From Bin5 sp965116395 (lineage in GTDB: Bacteria; Chloroflexota; Anaerolineae; Caldilineales; Caldilineaceae), in assembly GCA_965116395.1 (NCBI GenBank), contig OZ220684.1:3410001-3474000 (forward strand): DNA of 64,000 nucleotides, in the 5' to 3' direction. The first letter of the stretch is position 1; every line of letters starts with the position of its first letter. Shown here one piece after another: positions 26,488 to 37,906 of the stretch. The notes beneath the pieces are model-generated. The model searched no databases. It had not been told where the DNA came from and worked only from the letters and a program-made list of their open reading frames with translations. The translations under genes and the position numbers were made by a program.

Positions 26488-28209
26488 TTGCATAACGTTG
26501 GGTTACTTGCAGTCGCCCGCGGCGAACAGCCTGCCGACCTGGTACTGCGCAACGGACGCTTAGTCAACGTACTGTCCGGGGATATCGAAGACACCGATGT
26601 AGCTCTCTGCGGTGGGCGCATTGCCGGCGTCGGCGCGGGCTACGCAGCCATAGAAGAAGTAGACCTGCAGGGCGCCTTCATCGCGCCCGGCCTGATCGAC
26701 GCGCATGTTCACATCGAAAGCAGCCTCTGCCTGCCAGCCCAATTCGCCGCTGCAGTGGTGCCGCGCGGGGTGACCACGGTCGCGGCAGATCCCCACGAAA
26801 TCGCCAATGTGGCCGGCGTGGCCGGCGTCCGCTATATGGCCGAATGCAGCCGAAATCTACCTCTGCAGGTCGTGCTGATGGCCCCCTCAGCCGTACCCGC
26901 CACACACATGGAAACGAGCGGCGCGGCTCTCTCTGCCGAGGATTTGGCCGGCCTGCTGGACGAAGGTACGGTACACGGGCTGGCCGAACTGATGAATTTC
27001 CCCGGCACCGTTCAAGGCGATCCCGAAGTGCTTGCCAAGATCGCTGCATTCAGCGGACGGCCCAGGGACGGTCACGCCCCTGCGCTCAGCGGACAGATCC
27101 TCAACGCCTACGCGGCCGCGGGGGCGGGCAGCGATCATGAATGTGCTACTGTGGCAGAGGCCGCAGAAAAGTTGGCACGCGGATTTTATGTCTTGATTCG
27201 CGAAGCGACCAACGCCCGCAATTTGCGCCCGCTATTGCCGCTGGTCAACGAGCGCAACAACCGCCGTATATGTTTCTGCACCGACGACCGCATGCCCGGC
27301 GACCTGTTGACACAGGGGAGCATCGACTATATTGTGCGGGAGGCCATCTCCTTCGGGATCGAGCCTATAACCGCCTTCCGTATGGCTACCCTCAACAGTG
27401 CTGAATGGTTCGGTCTACATGACCGCGGAGCCGTCGCGCCCGGAAGGCGGGCTGACTTGATGGTCTTTGAAGACCTGCGTGCGCCCTCCGCTACACACGT
27501 CTATGCAGGCGGCCGGCTGTGGGCTGAGGGTGGTCGTCTGTTAAGTGAGAAAAGCCTTGCGCAGGCTTCCGTGCCCGCGGCGGTTTCATCCTCTGTCAGA
27601 GTTGCTTGGGATGGCTTTGATCTGCGTATTCCTGCTACCGGCTCGCACGTACGGGTCATTGGGTCGCTGGAAAATCAAGTTCTGACCGAAGAGCGCATTC
27701 TAGAGGCGCGTATCGAGGACGGTCAAGCGGTGGCCGATCCGACGCGGGACATTCTGAAGATGGCAGTAGTCGACAGGCACACGGCAAGCGGGTCCACTGG
27801 GCTGGGATTCATCCAGGGGTTCGGTCTGCGGCGCGGGGCCATCGCCGGCACAATTGCCCACGACCATCACAATCTGATTGTTATCGGTGTCGATGACGAG
27901 TCGATGACGACTGCAGCTCGAGCAGTTGCCGAGATGGGGGGTGGACTGGCTATCTCTGACGGTTCGGAATCATTGGCGGACCTGCCGCTGCCCGTAGCCG
28001 GTCTGATGAGCGACCGGCCGCTCGGTGTAATCCGCAGCGATTATGATGCTCTGCTGGATGCGGCCCACGAATTCGGCTCAACAATTTACGACCCATTCAT
28101 GGCGATGAGTTTCATGGCCCTGGAAGTGATCCCAAAATTGAAGCTGACGGACCAGGGCCTGGTCGATGTCGAGGCCTTCAGCTTCGTCGATCTGTTTGTT
28201 GAGGAGTAA
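26488..28209 (+). CDS. ade: Adenine deaminase
   Basis: A 573-residue amidohydrolase converting adenine to hypoxanthine and ammonia in purine salvage. The N-terminal composite domain leads into APGLIDAHVHIESSL with the first metal His pair and the typical HIESS sequence, then TTVAADPHEIANV and GLAELMNFPG. The C-terminal adenine-deaminase domain contains GTIAHDHHNLIVIG and ends in IPKLKLTDQGLVDVEAFSFVDLF. Length matches Ade. TTG 26488 is chosen because AAGGAG sits about 7-9 bp upstream and the residues fit the family N-terminus. Divergent from rbsK. Confidence 0.95.
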   Translation: MHNVGLLAVARGEQPADLVLRNGRLVNVLSGDIEDTDVALCGGRIAGVGAGYAAIEEVDLQGAFIAPGLIDAHVHIESSLCLPAQFAAAVVPRGVTTVAADPHEIANVAGVAGVRYMAECSRNLPLQVVLMAPSAVPATHMETSGAALSAEDLAGLLDEGTVHGLAELMNFPGTVQGDPEVLAKIAAFSGRPRDGHAPALSGQILNAYAAAGAGSDHECATVAEAAEKLARGFYVLIREATNARNLRPLLPLVNERNNRRICFCTDDRMPGDLLTQGSIDYIVREAISFGIEPITAFRMATLNSAEWFGLHDRGAVAPGRRADLMVFEDLRAPSATHVYAGGRLWAEGGRLLSEKSLAQASVPAAVSSSVRVAWDGFDLRIPATGSHVRVIGSLENQVLTEERILEARIEDGQAVADPTRDILKMAVVDRHTASGSTGLGFIQGFGLRRGAIAGTIAHDHHNLIVIGVDDESMTTAARAVAEMGGGLAISDGSESLADLPLPVAGLMSDRPLGVIRSDYDALLDAAHEFGSTIYDPFMAMSFMALEVIPKLKLTDQGLVDVEAFSFVDLFVEE

Positions 28210-28288
28210 GGAAATATTACTACAGCGACTCCACCATTCTCGGGGGCCGCTACATATCACGGCAAATTGTATCAGTGAGGCAATGTAA

Positions 28289-29482
28289 ATGTTCGAAACG
28301 ATTAATTTGGCTCCTGAAGACTCGATACTGGGGTTGACGGAAACATTTCAGAAAGACCCGAGCCCGAAAAAGATCAATTTGGGCGTAGGCGTATACAAGA
28401 ACGGAAGCGGTCAAACGCCTGTGCTCCAGACCGTGAAGGAGGCCGAACAGCGTCTGCTACGGTCTGAGGCGACCAAGAGCTACCTGCCGATTGATGGTCT
28501 GGCTTCATACGGGGAGTTGAGCCAGCAGATCGTCTTCGGCAGCGACCACACCATTCTCAGGGCCGGTCGCGCTGCCACTGTGCAAACGCCCGGGGGCACC
28601 GGCGCTTTGCGCGTAGCCGCCGATTTTGTGCGGCGAATTTCGCCCCAAGCTGCGGTCTGGCTGAGTGACCCGACCTGGCCGAATCATCCCAATGTATTTG
28701 GTTCGGCGGCTCTGCAGGTACAGTCCTATCCCTACTTCGAGCCCGACAGCAACGGTGTGGCCTTCGAGCGGATGATCGCTGCCCTGGAGACCATCCCCGC
28801 GGGGGATGTGCTGCTGCTGCACGGCTGTTGTCACAATCCCACCGGCGCTGATCTCTCTCCGGAACAGTGGCAGGCTGTCGCTGCCATATGCGCCAAACGG
28901 GCCATTCTGCCGCTGCTGGATTTCGCCTACCAGGGCTTTGGCGACGGCCTGGAAGAGGACGCGATCGGTGTCAGGACTGTTGCCGACCATTGCCGCGAGT
29001 TTATTGTGGCCACCTCCTATTCGAAGAATTTCGGGCTGTACAATGAGAGGGTGGGCGCGTTGACGCTGGTCGCCTCAAGTGGGGAAGCGGCGGAAGCCGC
29101 CAACAGCCATCTGAAAATCTGCGTGCGGACTAACTACTCGAATCCTCCCGCCCACGGCGGCCAGATCGTCGCCGAGATTTTGGGGGATCCTGACCTTCGC
29201 CAGCGTTGGGAGGTCGAGTTGGCCGAGATGCGCAACCGTATCAACGACATGCGCCATCTCTTCGTCGAGACGCTGGACCAGCAGGGGGCAGGACGCGACT
29301 TTTCATTCATCGCCCGCCAGCGGGGCATGTTCAGCTACAGCGGCCTAACGCCGGCCCAAGTGCAGGCACTACGCGAGCGCCATTCCGTCTATATCGTCGG
29401 TTCCGGCCGCATCAACGTCGCAGGCATGACCGAAGCCAATATGGAATACCTGTGCGCGGCCATTGCCGATGTTCTGAAGTGA
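28289..29482 (+). CDS. Class I aminotransferase, aspartate/aromatic type
   Basis: A 397-residue PLP enzyme related to AspC/TyrB. Typical features: NLAPEDSILGLTETFQKDPSPKKINLGVGVYK at the start, TPGGTGALRVAADF for phosphate binding, CCHNPTGADLSPEQW with the cofactor Asn, DFAYQGFGDGLEED, and SYSKNFGLYNERVGALT with the PLP lysine. The C-terminal R-INVAGMTEANMEYLCAAI holds the substrate-carboxylate Arg. It should transfer amino groups between aspartate or aromatic amino acids and 2-oxoglutarate. A GAGG lies about 11 bp before ATG 28289. It follows ade in the same direction by 79 bp. Confidence 0.92.
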   Translation: MFETINLAPEDSILGLTETFQKDPSPKKINLGVGVYKNGSGQTPVLQTVKEAEQRLLRSEATKSYLPIDGLASYGELSQQIVFGSDHTILRAGRAATVQTPGGTGALRVAADFVRRISPQAAVWLSDPTWPNHPNVFGSAALQVQSYPYFEPDSNGVAFERMIAALETIPAGDVLLLHGCCHNPTGADLSPEQWQAVAAICAKRAILPLLDFAYQGFGDGLEEDAIGVRTVADHCREFIVATSYSKNFGLYNERVGALTLVASSGEAAEAANSHLKICVRTNYSNPPAHGGQIVAEILGDPDLRQRWEVELAEMRNRINDMRHLFVETLDQQGAGRDFSFIARQRGMFSYSGLTPAQVQALRERHSVYIVGSGRINVAGMTEANMEYLCAAIADVLK

Positions 29483-29500
29483 GGGAATGCGGGTCCAGAT

Positions 29501-29869
29501 TCAGGAAACGATGGACATGAAATTGATCTTGTTCTGGTATTCGTAAGGCTCGGCAGCCGCCCAAATAAGGTGAAGTTCCGACACGGTTTCGCCAACTGTC
29601 AGGCGAGGGTTGAGCACGAAGATGGCCGGCGCAGTCCGTCCCAGCGCAATGAATTCACGTAGATGTCCTGGCATGGATTTTCGGTTGTTTGTGACCAAGG
29701 ATAAGCCTTGATTCGCACACCATTCCAGGATGACGGGATCAGGTGTGCCGTTTTTCTGGAACGCCAGGATCACCGACAGCCATACGGTAATCTCAGGCTC
29801 TATTCGGTTGAGCGCATTACGCAGAATCGGGGTTACGTTTTCGTAAAGCAAGTAACGATACCGAATCAC
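29501..29869 (-). CDS. DUF5615-type PIN-like toxin candidate
   Basis: A 122-residue protein. The RYLLYENVTPILRNAL start, the central GTPDPVILEWCANQGLSLVTNNRKSMPGHL and the closing strand PAIFVLNPRL match the DUF5615 (Mut7-C/PIN-like) family, usually the toxin of a two-gene module. The usual LLDEN acidic residue is replaced (LLYEN), and TRDR is replaced by TNNR, so two likely active-site Asp residues are missing and nuclease activity is uncertain. The start overlaps the stop of the DUF433 gene by 4 bp (ATGA). Confidence 0.75.
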   Translation of the reverse strand: MIRYRYLLYENVTPILRNALNRIEPEITVWLSVILAFQKNGTPDPVILEWCANQGLSLVTNNRKSMPGHLREFIALGRTAPAIFVLNPRLTVGETVSELHLIWAAAEPYEYQNKINFMSIVS

Positions 29870-30186
29870 GAAGCGTCAAGCTCGGCCGCTATCCGGCGGA
29901 GACGCAGTGTAACGGGCGAAGGATTCTCTTCCTGCTCCCGTCGCATTCTCTCGCCGTGCTCGATCCAGTCCACTATATACGCTTCGACTTCTTGTCGATT
30001 TGCCATGTAGTACAGGATTGTCGCGTAAACCTGCTCCAGATTGATCGAGGGATAGGTGTCGGCGATCTGCTCCGCAGTCTGCGAGCGATAAATGTAGTCG
30101 TAGAGGACCGTCTCTATGCCCACGCGCGTACCGGCGATGCGAATGTCATCTTCACTCAGAAAGTCAAAATATTGTTCGATTTCCAT
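29866..30186 (-). CDS. DUF433-domain antitoxin candidate
   Basis: A 106-residue protein with DDIRIAGTRVGIETVLYDYIYRSQTAEQIADTYPSINLEQVYATILYYMANRQEVEAYI, the DUF433 fold: a short strand-turn followed by a helix-turn-helix. Such proteins pair with DUF5615 products. AAGGAG lies 7 bp before ATG 30186, and the stop overlaps the toxin start by 4 bp, indicating coupled translation with the antitoxin first. A TATACT on the minus strand about 35 bp upstream may be its -10. It is divergent from the aminotransferase gene. Confidence 0.8.
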   Translation of the reverse strand: MEIEQYFDFLSEDDIRIAGTRVGIETVLYDYIYRSQTAEQIADTYPSINLEQVYATILYYMANRQEVEAYIVDWIEHGERMRREQEENPSPVTLRLRRIAAELDAS

Positions 30187-30242
30187 ATTGGACTCCTTCT
30201 CATTTCAACCATAAGTATACCTCAACAGATAGGTGAAACTTG

Positions 30243-31412
30243 ATGAAATCCCTCTCTCGACTGGTCGAGTCGGTGCCGGGTAGCCCGACGACACTGATGA
30301 TGCAGAAAGGCCGCGAACTGGCCGCGCAAGGCCTGGACGTGATCAATCTGGCAGGGGGCGAGCCGGATGCCGACACGCCCAAACATATCCAACAGGCGGC
30401 CTTCGACGCCATCGCCGCCGGCGACACGCACTACCCGCCTTCCTTTGGCAAGCCTGAACTGCTGGATGCAATCTGCGCCAAACTGGAGCGCGAGAACGAT
30501 GTGCAGGCCGTCCCCGAGCAACTGGTGGTAACGCCGGGCGCCAAGTGGGCGATCTTTACGACGCTGGCATCGACGCTCAACGACGGCGACGAGGTGATGA
30601 TTCTCGATCCTGCCTGGGTGAGCTACGCGGCGATGGTGCGACTGAACCGGGGCGTGCCGGTGCATGTGCCCCTGCAGGCGGCCGACAACTTTCGGGTAAG
30701 CGCCGCGCAGCTGGAGGAATATGTCAGCGAGAAGACCAAGCTGATCATGATTTGCTCCCCCAGCAACCCGACCGGCCGCGTGCTGACCCAAGACGAACTC
30801 GACGACATCGCCGCCGTGGCCCAGAAGCACGATCTGTACGTCCTCAGCGATGAGATATACGAGCATATCCTCTACGACGGCGCCTGTCACCGCTCTATTG
30901 CCAGTATGCCTGGTATGGCTGAACGCACCATCATCATCAACGGCTTCAGCAAGAGCTACGCTATGACAGGCTGGCGGCTGGCGTGGCTTGCGGCCCCACT
31001 GCCCGTTGCCAAACTGGCCCGCACCTACCAGACTCAGACCGTAACCTCCGCGGCCAGCTTCTCCATGGTGGCCGGCGCGGCCGCTCTGGACGGTCCCCAG
31101 GATTGTGTGCACCAGATGGTGGCATCCTATGTCCAGCGGCGCAATTACCTCCTTGACGCGCTGGAGGAGATCCCCGGCGTCCGCAGCAGCCCAATCGAAG
31201 GCGCCTTCTATCTCTTCGCTCAGTTTACGCAGACTGACAAGAAGAGCCTCGAAATCTCACAGATCCTGTTGGAGGATGGCCTGCTCGCTACGACCCCGGG
31301 CATTGCCTTTGGCGAAGCAGGCGAAGGCCATGTGCGTTTCAGCTTTGCCACCGCGATGACCGATCTGGAGAAAACCGTCGAACGTCTAGCCCGCATTGTG
31401 CCGGGTCTGTGA
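30243..31412 (+). CDS. Class I/II PLP aminotransferase (AspB-like, subgroup I-gamma type)
   Basis: A 389-residue PLP enzyme of fold type I. NLAGGEPDADTPKHI, TPGAKWAIFTTLAST, CSPSNPTGRVLTQDEL, LSDEIYEHILYDG and NGFSKSYAMTGWRLAWLAAP with the cofactor lysine are seen in order, as in bacterial aspartate/aromatic aminotransferases and patA-like enzymes. The end GEGHVRFSFATAMTDLEKTVERL contains the substrate-binding Arg. I chose ATG 30243 over TTG 30240. The stop overlaps the next gene's start (GTGA), so it is co-translated with the TauE/SafE permease. Confidence 0.92.
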   Translation: MKSLSRLVESVPGSPTTLMMQKGRELAAQGLDVINLAGGEPDADTPKHIQQAAFDAIAAGDTHYPPSFGKPELLDAICAKLERENDVQAVPEQLVVTPGAKWAIFTTLASTLNDGDEVMILDPAWVSYAAMVRLNRGVPVHVPLQAADNFRVSAAQLEEYVSEKTKLIMICSPSNPTGRVLTQDELDDIAAVAQKHDLYVLSDEIYEHILYDGACHRSIASMPGMAERTIIINGFSKSYAMTGWRLAWLAAPLPVAKLARTYQTQTVTSAASFSMVAGAAALDGPQDCVHQMVASYVQRRNYLLDALEEIPGVRSSPIEGAFYLFAQFTQTDKKSLEISQILLEDGLLATTPGIAFGEAGEGHVRFSFATAMTDLEKTVERLARIVPGL

Positions 31413-32266
31413 GCGCCGACATGGATATTTCGCTTCTGCAGTATGTTCTGGCCATCGCTGCCGGCATCGTCGCCGGCATCATTAACACTTTGGCAGGCAG
31501 CGGTTCGGCCGTGACATTGCCGATGCTGGTTTTCCTCGGGCTGGACTCCGGAGCCGCCAATGCTACCAACCGGATAGGTGTGATCATCCAGAATGTGGTG
31601 GGCATCACCACATTTGCCCGCAGTGGACGGATGCAATTGCGTGGAGGGGAGACTGCAAAACAGCAACAGGAAAACATACTTGATGCCGACTCATTGCGGT
31701 TCGGTCTCTGGCTGAGCGCGGCGGGCATGCCGGGGGCACTTATCGGCGCCTATGTGGCCACGCTTCTGGATAAGGACGCCATGAATCTGGCTATCGGCGG
31801 TATGTTGATCATCGTCCTCGTTACGATCTTTTTCAATCCGACGAAATGGCTGCGAGAGAAGTCGGAGGTGCGTAAGGAGCGGCCTGAACTTTTTGTCCTG
31901 GTTCTGTTCTTCGCTATTGGTATCTACGGCGGCTTTATCCAGGCCGGGGTTGGCGTCTTTCTTGTGACGGCACTTGTGTTAGGTGTTGGTTATACGATCG
32001 TTCATGCCAACGCCGTGAAACTGATCTTTGTGCTGGCTCTGAACATCGTCGCATTTGTCGTCTTTATTTTGTCGCCCTTGGAAATAAACTGGGGCATTGG
32101 CGCGCTGATGGCTGTTGGCCAAAGCATTGGCGCCTGGGCGGCGGTGCGTTTCGCCGTTACCGTCAAGGACGCCAACCGCTGGGTGCGCTATCTCCTGATC
32201 GTGGTGGTCATCTACTCGATTCTGCGCTTCTTCGGTCTGCTGGATCTGTTTTTCGGCCTGTTTTGA
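31409..32266 (+). CDS. TauE/SafE-family membrane transporter (sulfite/anion exporter type)
   Basis: A 285-residue protein with about eight membrane segments in two similar halves. The first half carries GIVAGIINTLAGSGSAVTLPML and GLDSGAANATNRIGVIIQN, the second IYGGFIQAGVGVFLVTAL with GYTIVHANAVKLIFV; these G-G/A and N-T/K-R motifs define the family. It probably exports sulfite, sulfoacetate or another organic anion. The start overlaps the previous stop (GTG at 31409); ATG 31421 is an alternative. Coupling to an aminotransferase suggests a role near amino- or sulfo-compound metabolism, which is inference. Confidence 0.87.
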   Translation: MSADMDISLLQYVLAIAAGIVAGIINTLAGSGSAVTLPMLVFLGLDSGAANATNRIGVIIQNVVGITTFARSGRMQLRGGETAKQQQENILDADSLRFGLWLSAAGMPGALIGAYVATLLDKDAMNLAIGGMLIIVLVTIFFNPTKWLREKSEVRKERPELFVLVLFFAIGIYGGFIQAGVGVFLVTALVLGVGYTIVHANAVKLIFVLALNIVAFVVFILSPLEINWGIGALMAVGQSIGAWAAVRFAVTVKDANRWVRYLLIVVVIYSILRFFGLLDLFFGLF

Positions 32267-32361
32267 GACGGTCCAGCCCTTGGTATTGGCGCCTGGGCTA
32301 CCTTCCGCTTCCCAGACTACTGAGACCCGAAGGCTACCTGCAACCTAAGACTGACAACGGA

Positions 32362-32648
32362 ACTACCAAGCCATATGCAGTGCCTGTCTTGACCAGCCCT
32401 TTATGCTTGCCGCCCTTCAGGCTATCTGATTGCGTATTCGGTTGGCGGCAGCCACGTTGCTGGAGCGACGCTGCTGGAATGCGCAGACAAGGTCGGTGAG
32501 CGATGGTTTTGGAGGGGGGCGTTGCGGGGGCGCAGCCCCTGCACAAGGGAGGGCCGAAGGCCCGACCGCCCAAAAACAGGTAGTGCGGAGAGAGCAATCA
32601 CCTCCGCTAGTCTCATTCAGGATCGCAAATCAGTTGTGGCTGAGTAGT
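32362..32648 (+). mobile_element. Structured dispersed element, copy 1 (MITE-like)
   Basis: About 287 bp in the gap between the TauE and FadB-like genes. The left end is ACTACCAAGCCAT and the right end is complementary (TGGCTGAGTAGT), giving imperfect terminal inverted repeats. The core holds several hairpins, including GGGCC-GAA-GGCCC (32551-32563) and a GGGGCGCAGCCCC palindrome. It is homologous to copies at 43711 and 60310 and is the most diverged on the left side. No transposase is encoded. Confidence 0.75.
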
Positions 32649-32689
32649 TTCCTGACAACTAAGAACTAGCAATTTTCCGGAGCGTACCT

Positions 32690-35176
<2,487 letters not shown>

Positions 35177-35273
35177 GGTCAGTGTCCAGTAGTTCAGGCT
35201 TAGCGTTAATTCCACCGGCAAGATTCATTAAAAGGGCTAAACACAAAATGTGTCCCCAAAGGAGCATTTCACC

Positions 35274-36452
35274 ATGACTAGCGCTGTTATTGTTTCCGCC
35301 GCCCGCACGGCTATAGGCAAGGCCCCGCGCGGCACTTTGCGCACGACTCGTCCCGAGGAGATGGCCGCGGCGGCTGTTCGCGCGGTGATGGAACGGGCGC
35401 CCGCGGTGGATGCCGAAGATATCGACGATGTGATTCTTGGTTGCGCCATGCCGGAGGCGGAGCAGGGCATGAACGTTGCCCGCATCGCCAGCCTGCGTGC
35501 CGGCCTGCCGGTCGAAGTGCCGGCGCAGACGGTCAATCGATTCTGTTCCAGCGGCTTGCAGACGATCGCACTCGCCGCGCAGCAGATCATGAGCGGGATG
35601 GGCGAGGCTGTCATTGCCGGCGGCGTGGAGACCATGTCGCAGGTGCCGATGAGCAGCAATAAGTTCATGGCCAATCCCACGCTGGCCAAAGAGCATCCCG
35701 GTGTCTACATCGGCATGGGGCTGACCGCGGAAAACCTGGCGCGCCAGTATGAGGTCACACGGGAAGAGCAGGATGCATTCGCTCTGCGCAGCCACCAGCG
35801 CGCGGCCGCGGCGCAGGACGCAGGCAATTTCGACGACGAGATCGTGCCGCTGGACGTGGAAATCACGCTAGGCGAGGGCAGCAGCTCTAAGACTTACAGG
35901 ACGACCTTCGACCAGGATGAGGGTGTCCGTCGCGATTCGTCGGCCGAGGCGCTGGCAAAGCTGCGGCCGGTCTTCCACGCGCAGGGGACAGTTACCGCTG
36001 GCAACAGCAGCCAGACCAGCGACGGCGCCGCAGCCGTGCTGGTGATGAGCGAGGATAAGGCGGAACAGCTTGGGCTGGAACCGATGGCCCGCTTCCGCGG
36101 CTTTGCCGTTGGCGGCGTCGCGCCGGAAGTCATGGGAATCGGCCCTGTGGCGGCCGTGCCCAAGGCGCTTAAGCTGGCCGGCGTCAACCTGAACGATATT
36201 GATCTGGTTGAGCTCAACGAAGCCTTCGCGGTGCAGGCGCTGGCAGTCATTCGCGAACTGGGGTTGGACGAAGAGACGGTCAACGTCAACGGCGGCGCTA
36301 TTGCGCTTGGTCACCCATTGGGCTGCACCGGCGCCAAACTGACGGTACAGATGCTGCATGAGATGGCGCGGCAGGACAAGCAGGTTGGTCTCGTAACCAT
36401 GTGCATCGGCGGCGGCATGGGCGCAGCCGGGGTCCTCGAACGCCTCAACTAA
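35274..36452 (+). CDS. fadA: Acetyl-CoA acyltransferase (thiolase)
   Basis: A 392-residue thiolase that cleaves 3-ketoacyl-CoA with CoA. VNRFCSSGLQTIALAAQQI carries the nucleophilic Cys, GGVETMSQVPM follows, NEAFAVQALAVIRE and GGAIALGHPLGCTGAKL carry the His, and CIGGGMG the second Cys. ATG 35274 is chosen because AAAGGAG lies 7 bp upstream; a frame start at 35250 is not supported. Partner of the FadB/FadN-like enzyme 97 bp upstream. A decayed copy of its last 50 bp is found at about 36606-36655. Confidence 0.95.
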   Translation: MTSAVIVSAARTAIGKAPRGTLRTTRPEEMAAAAVRAVMERAPAVDAEDIDDVILGCAMPEAEQGMNVARIASLRAGLPVEVPAQTVNRFCSSGLQTIALAAQQIMSGMGEAVIAGGVETMSQVPMSSNKFMANPTLAKEHPGVYIGMGLTAENLARQYEVTREEQDAFALRSHQRAAAAQDAGNFDDEIVPLDVEITLGEGSSSKTYRTTFDQDEGVRRDSSAEALAKLRPVFHAQGTVTAGNSSQTSDGAAAVLVMSEDKAEQLGLEPMARFRGFAVGGVAPEVMGIGPVAAVPKALKLAGVNLNDIDLVELNEAFAVQALAVIRELGLDEETVNVNGGAIALGHPLGCTGAKLTVQMLHEMARQDKQVGLVTMCIGGGMGAAGVLERLN

Positions 36453-36713
36453 GCGGCAAGAGATTTGTGGCCCGCCATTGCACTGGCCTTTAGCCGCTGT
36501 TTCCCTAATCATGGGAGTTGGATACATCCATGCATTCGCTGCCTCGGCGAATCGGGTCCTGGCTGACCAACCCCGGCAGAGCCATGACCATCGCCGCGTA
36601 GATGTCGATCGGCGGCGGCATGGACTCAGCCGGGGTCCTCAAACGTCTCAATTCAGTTGTTAATGTTCAGTGATCCGCGGCCAGTAACTGTGCTATCCAC
36701 CAAGCGCTAACCA
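36453..36713. pseudogene. Scrambled decayed copies of both neighbouring gene ends
   Basis: Positions about 36514-36618 closely resemble 36739-36843, the 3' end of the following oxidoreductase gene, in the same orientation. Positions about 36606-36655 resemble 36403-36452, the 3' end of the thiolase gene, with about 8 differences in 50 bp (shared words include CAGCCGGGGTCCTC). The two relics meet at the sequence TCGGCGGCGGC, which occurs in both parents, so a microhomology junction is likely. No intact reading frame remains. Confidence 0.7.
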
Positions 36714-37829
36714 CTAGCCGGTGTTGCCCCACTCTCTGGAGTTGGGTACTTCCAACCACTCGCCGTGGCGGCGGATTGACTCCTGGCTGACCAGGCCCGG
36801 CAGGGTCATGTCCATCGCTGCGTGAATGTCGATTGGCGGCGGCTTGCGTCCTTGCACCGCGTCCACGAAATCCATCACCTCAAAGTAATCGCCACCGCCG
36901 TGGCCGGCGCTGACCGCCTCTGCCGGGGGGTCGCGCCATATCTCCGGCATGTATTCGGCCTCGAACTGCTCCAGCGGGACCCAGACATCGGGATCCTTGC
37001 AGAAATCTTCCAGCCAGATCCAGTCGCCTTCGCCCGGGCGGCGTCTGCTTTCGTAGGCGCCTTTCGTGCCCTGGAGCGTGTAGTTGGTCATCGAGTGGGG
37101 CCGCTTGGAGAGCATGTCCAGGCGAATTCGCATAAGTTTTTCGCTGCGGGTCTTGCACAGGAGCAGCACGGTGTCCTCCATGGCGTGCTCGAGGTCGGTC
37201 CAGATTCCGGTGCCGATGCAGCTGATGCGTTCGGGCCGCTCCTTGATCCACATCAGGCAGGGGCCGAGGCTGTGGGTGGGGTAGGTACAGCCGTTGACGC
37301 CGACCTGCCAGTAGTAGCGCCAGGTCGGGCTGCCGTCTGGCATGTGGTGTAGTACGGAGAGTTCGTGAATGTATTCACCTTCGGCGTAGTAGGTCTCGCC
37401 GAAGAGACCGGCCTCGACCAGCGCCGCCACCAGCACATTGGGCTTCATGTACATGTAGTTTTCGGCCATCATGTAGACGGCGTCGCTTTGGTTGCAGGCT
37501 TGGGTCAGCCAGCGGCACTCTTCGACTGAGACTGCGGCCGTCACCTCGCTGAGCACGTGGATACCTCGTTGCAACGCGGCGATGGCCTGCGGCGCGTGGT
37601 ACTGCATCGGCGACGATACCACTACCGCATCCGGCTTCGCCTCGTCCAGCATTGTCTCAAATACGTTATATAGTTGGGTCACGCCGGTGGCCTCTCCCGA
37701 CGCGGCCAGGGTTGGCGCGTAGGGGTCGCAGAGGGCAACGATCTCCGTCTCCGGGTGGGTCTGAAATGCTTTGAAAAATGAACCTGCGCGGCGCGCCCCC
37801 GAGAAGGCGACCTTGATCTCATTGGCCAT
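36714..37829 (-). CDS. Gfo/Idh/MocA-family oxidoreductase
   Basis: A 371-residue NAD(P)-dependent dehydrogenase of sugars or sugar derivatives. The N-terminus EIKVAFSGARRAGSFFKAF is a somewhat unusual nucleotide-binding loop, with AFSGARRAG in place of G-G-x-G. VVVSSPMQYHAPQAIAALQRGIHVLSEVTAA matches the EKP region, but the usual EKP lysine reads EVT, so catalysis may differ. The C-terminal domain ends in IRRHGEWLEVPNS. ATG 37829 has an AGGTGA upstream; the frame continues to 37853. Fifth member of the family in this island and not closely similar to the other four. Confidence 0.87.
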   Translation of the reverse strand: MANEIKVAFSGARRAGSFFKAFQTHPETEIVALCDPYAPTLAASGEATGVTQLYNVFETMLDEAKPDAVVVSSPMQYHAPQAIAALQRGIHVLSEVTAAVSVEECRWLTQACNQSDAVYMMAENYMYMKPNVLVAALVEAGLFGETYYAEGEYIHELSVLHHMPDGSPTWRYYWQVGVNGCTYPTHSLGPCLMWIKERPERISCIGTGIWTDLEHAMEDTVLLLCKTRSEKLMRIRLDMLSKRPHSMTNYTLQGTKGAYESRRRPGEGDWIWLEDFCKDPDVWVPLEQFEAEYMPEIWRDPPAEAVSAGHGGGDYFEVMDFVDAVQGRKPPPIDIHAAMDMTLPGLVSQESIRRHGEWLEVPNSREWGNTG

Positions 37830-37906
37830 TTTTGTCACCTGAGCCTTTTGCAAGAGCGAAGGTTTCTCTTTCCTCGCTCCTCTTTTCTCTCTTAAGAGTG
37901 GTGGAC

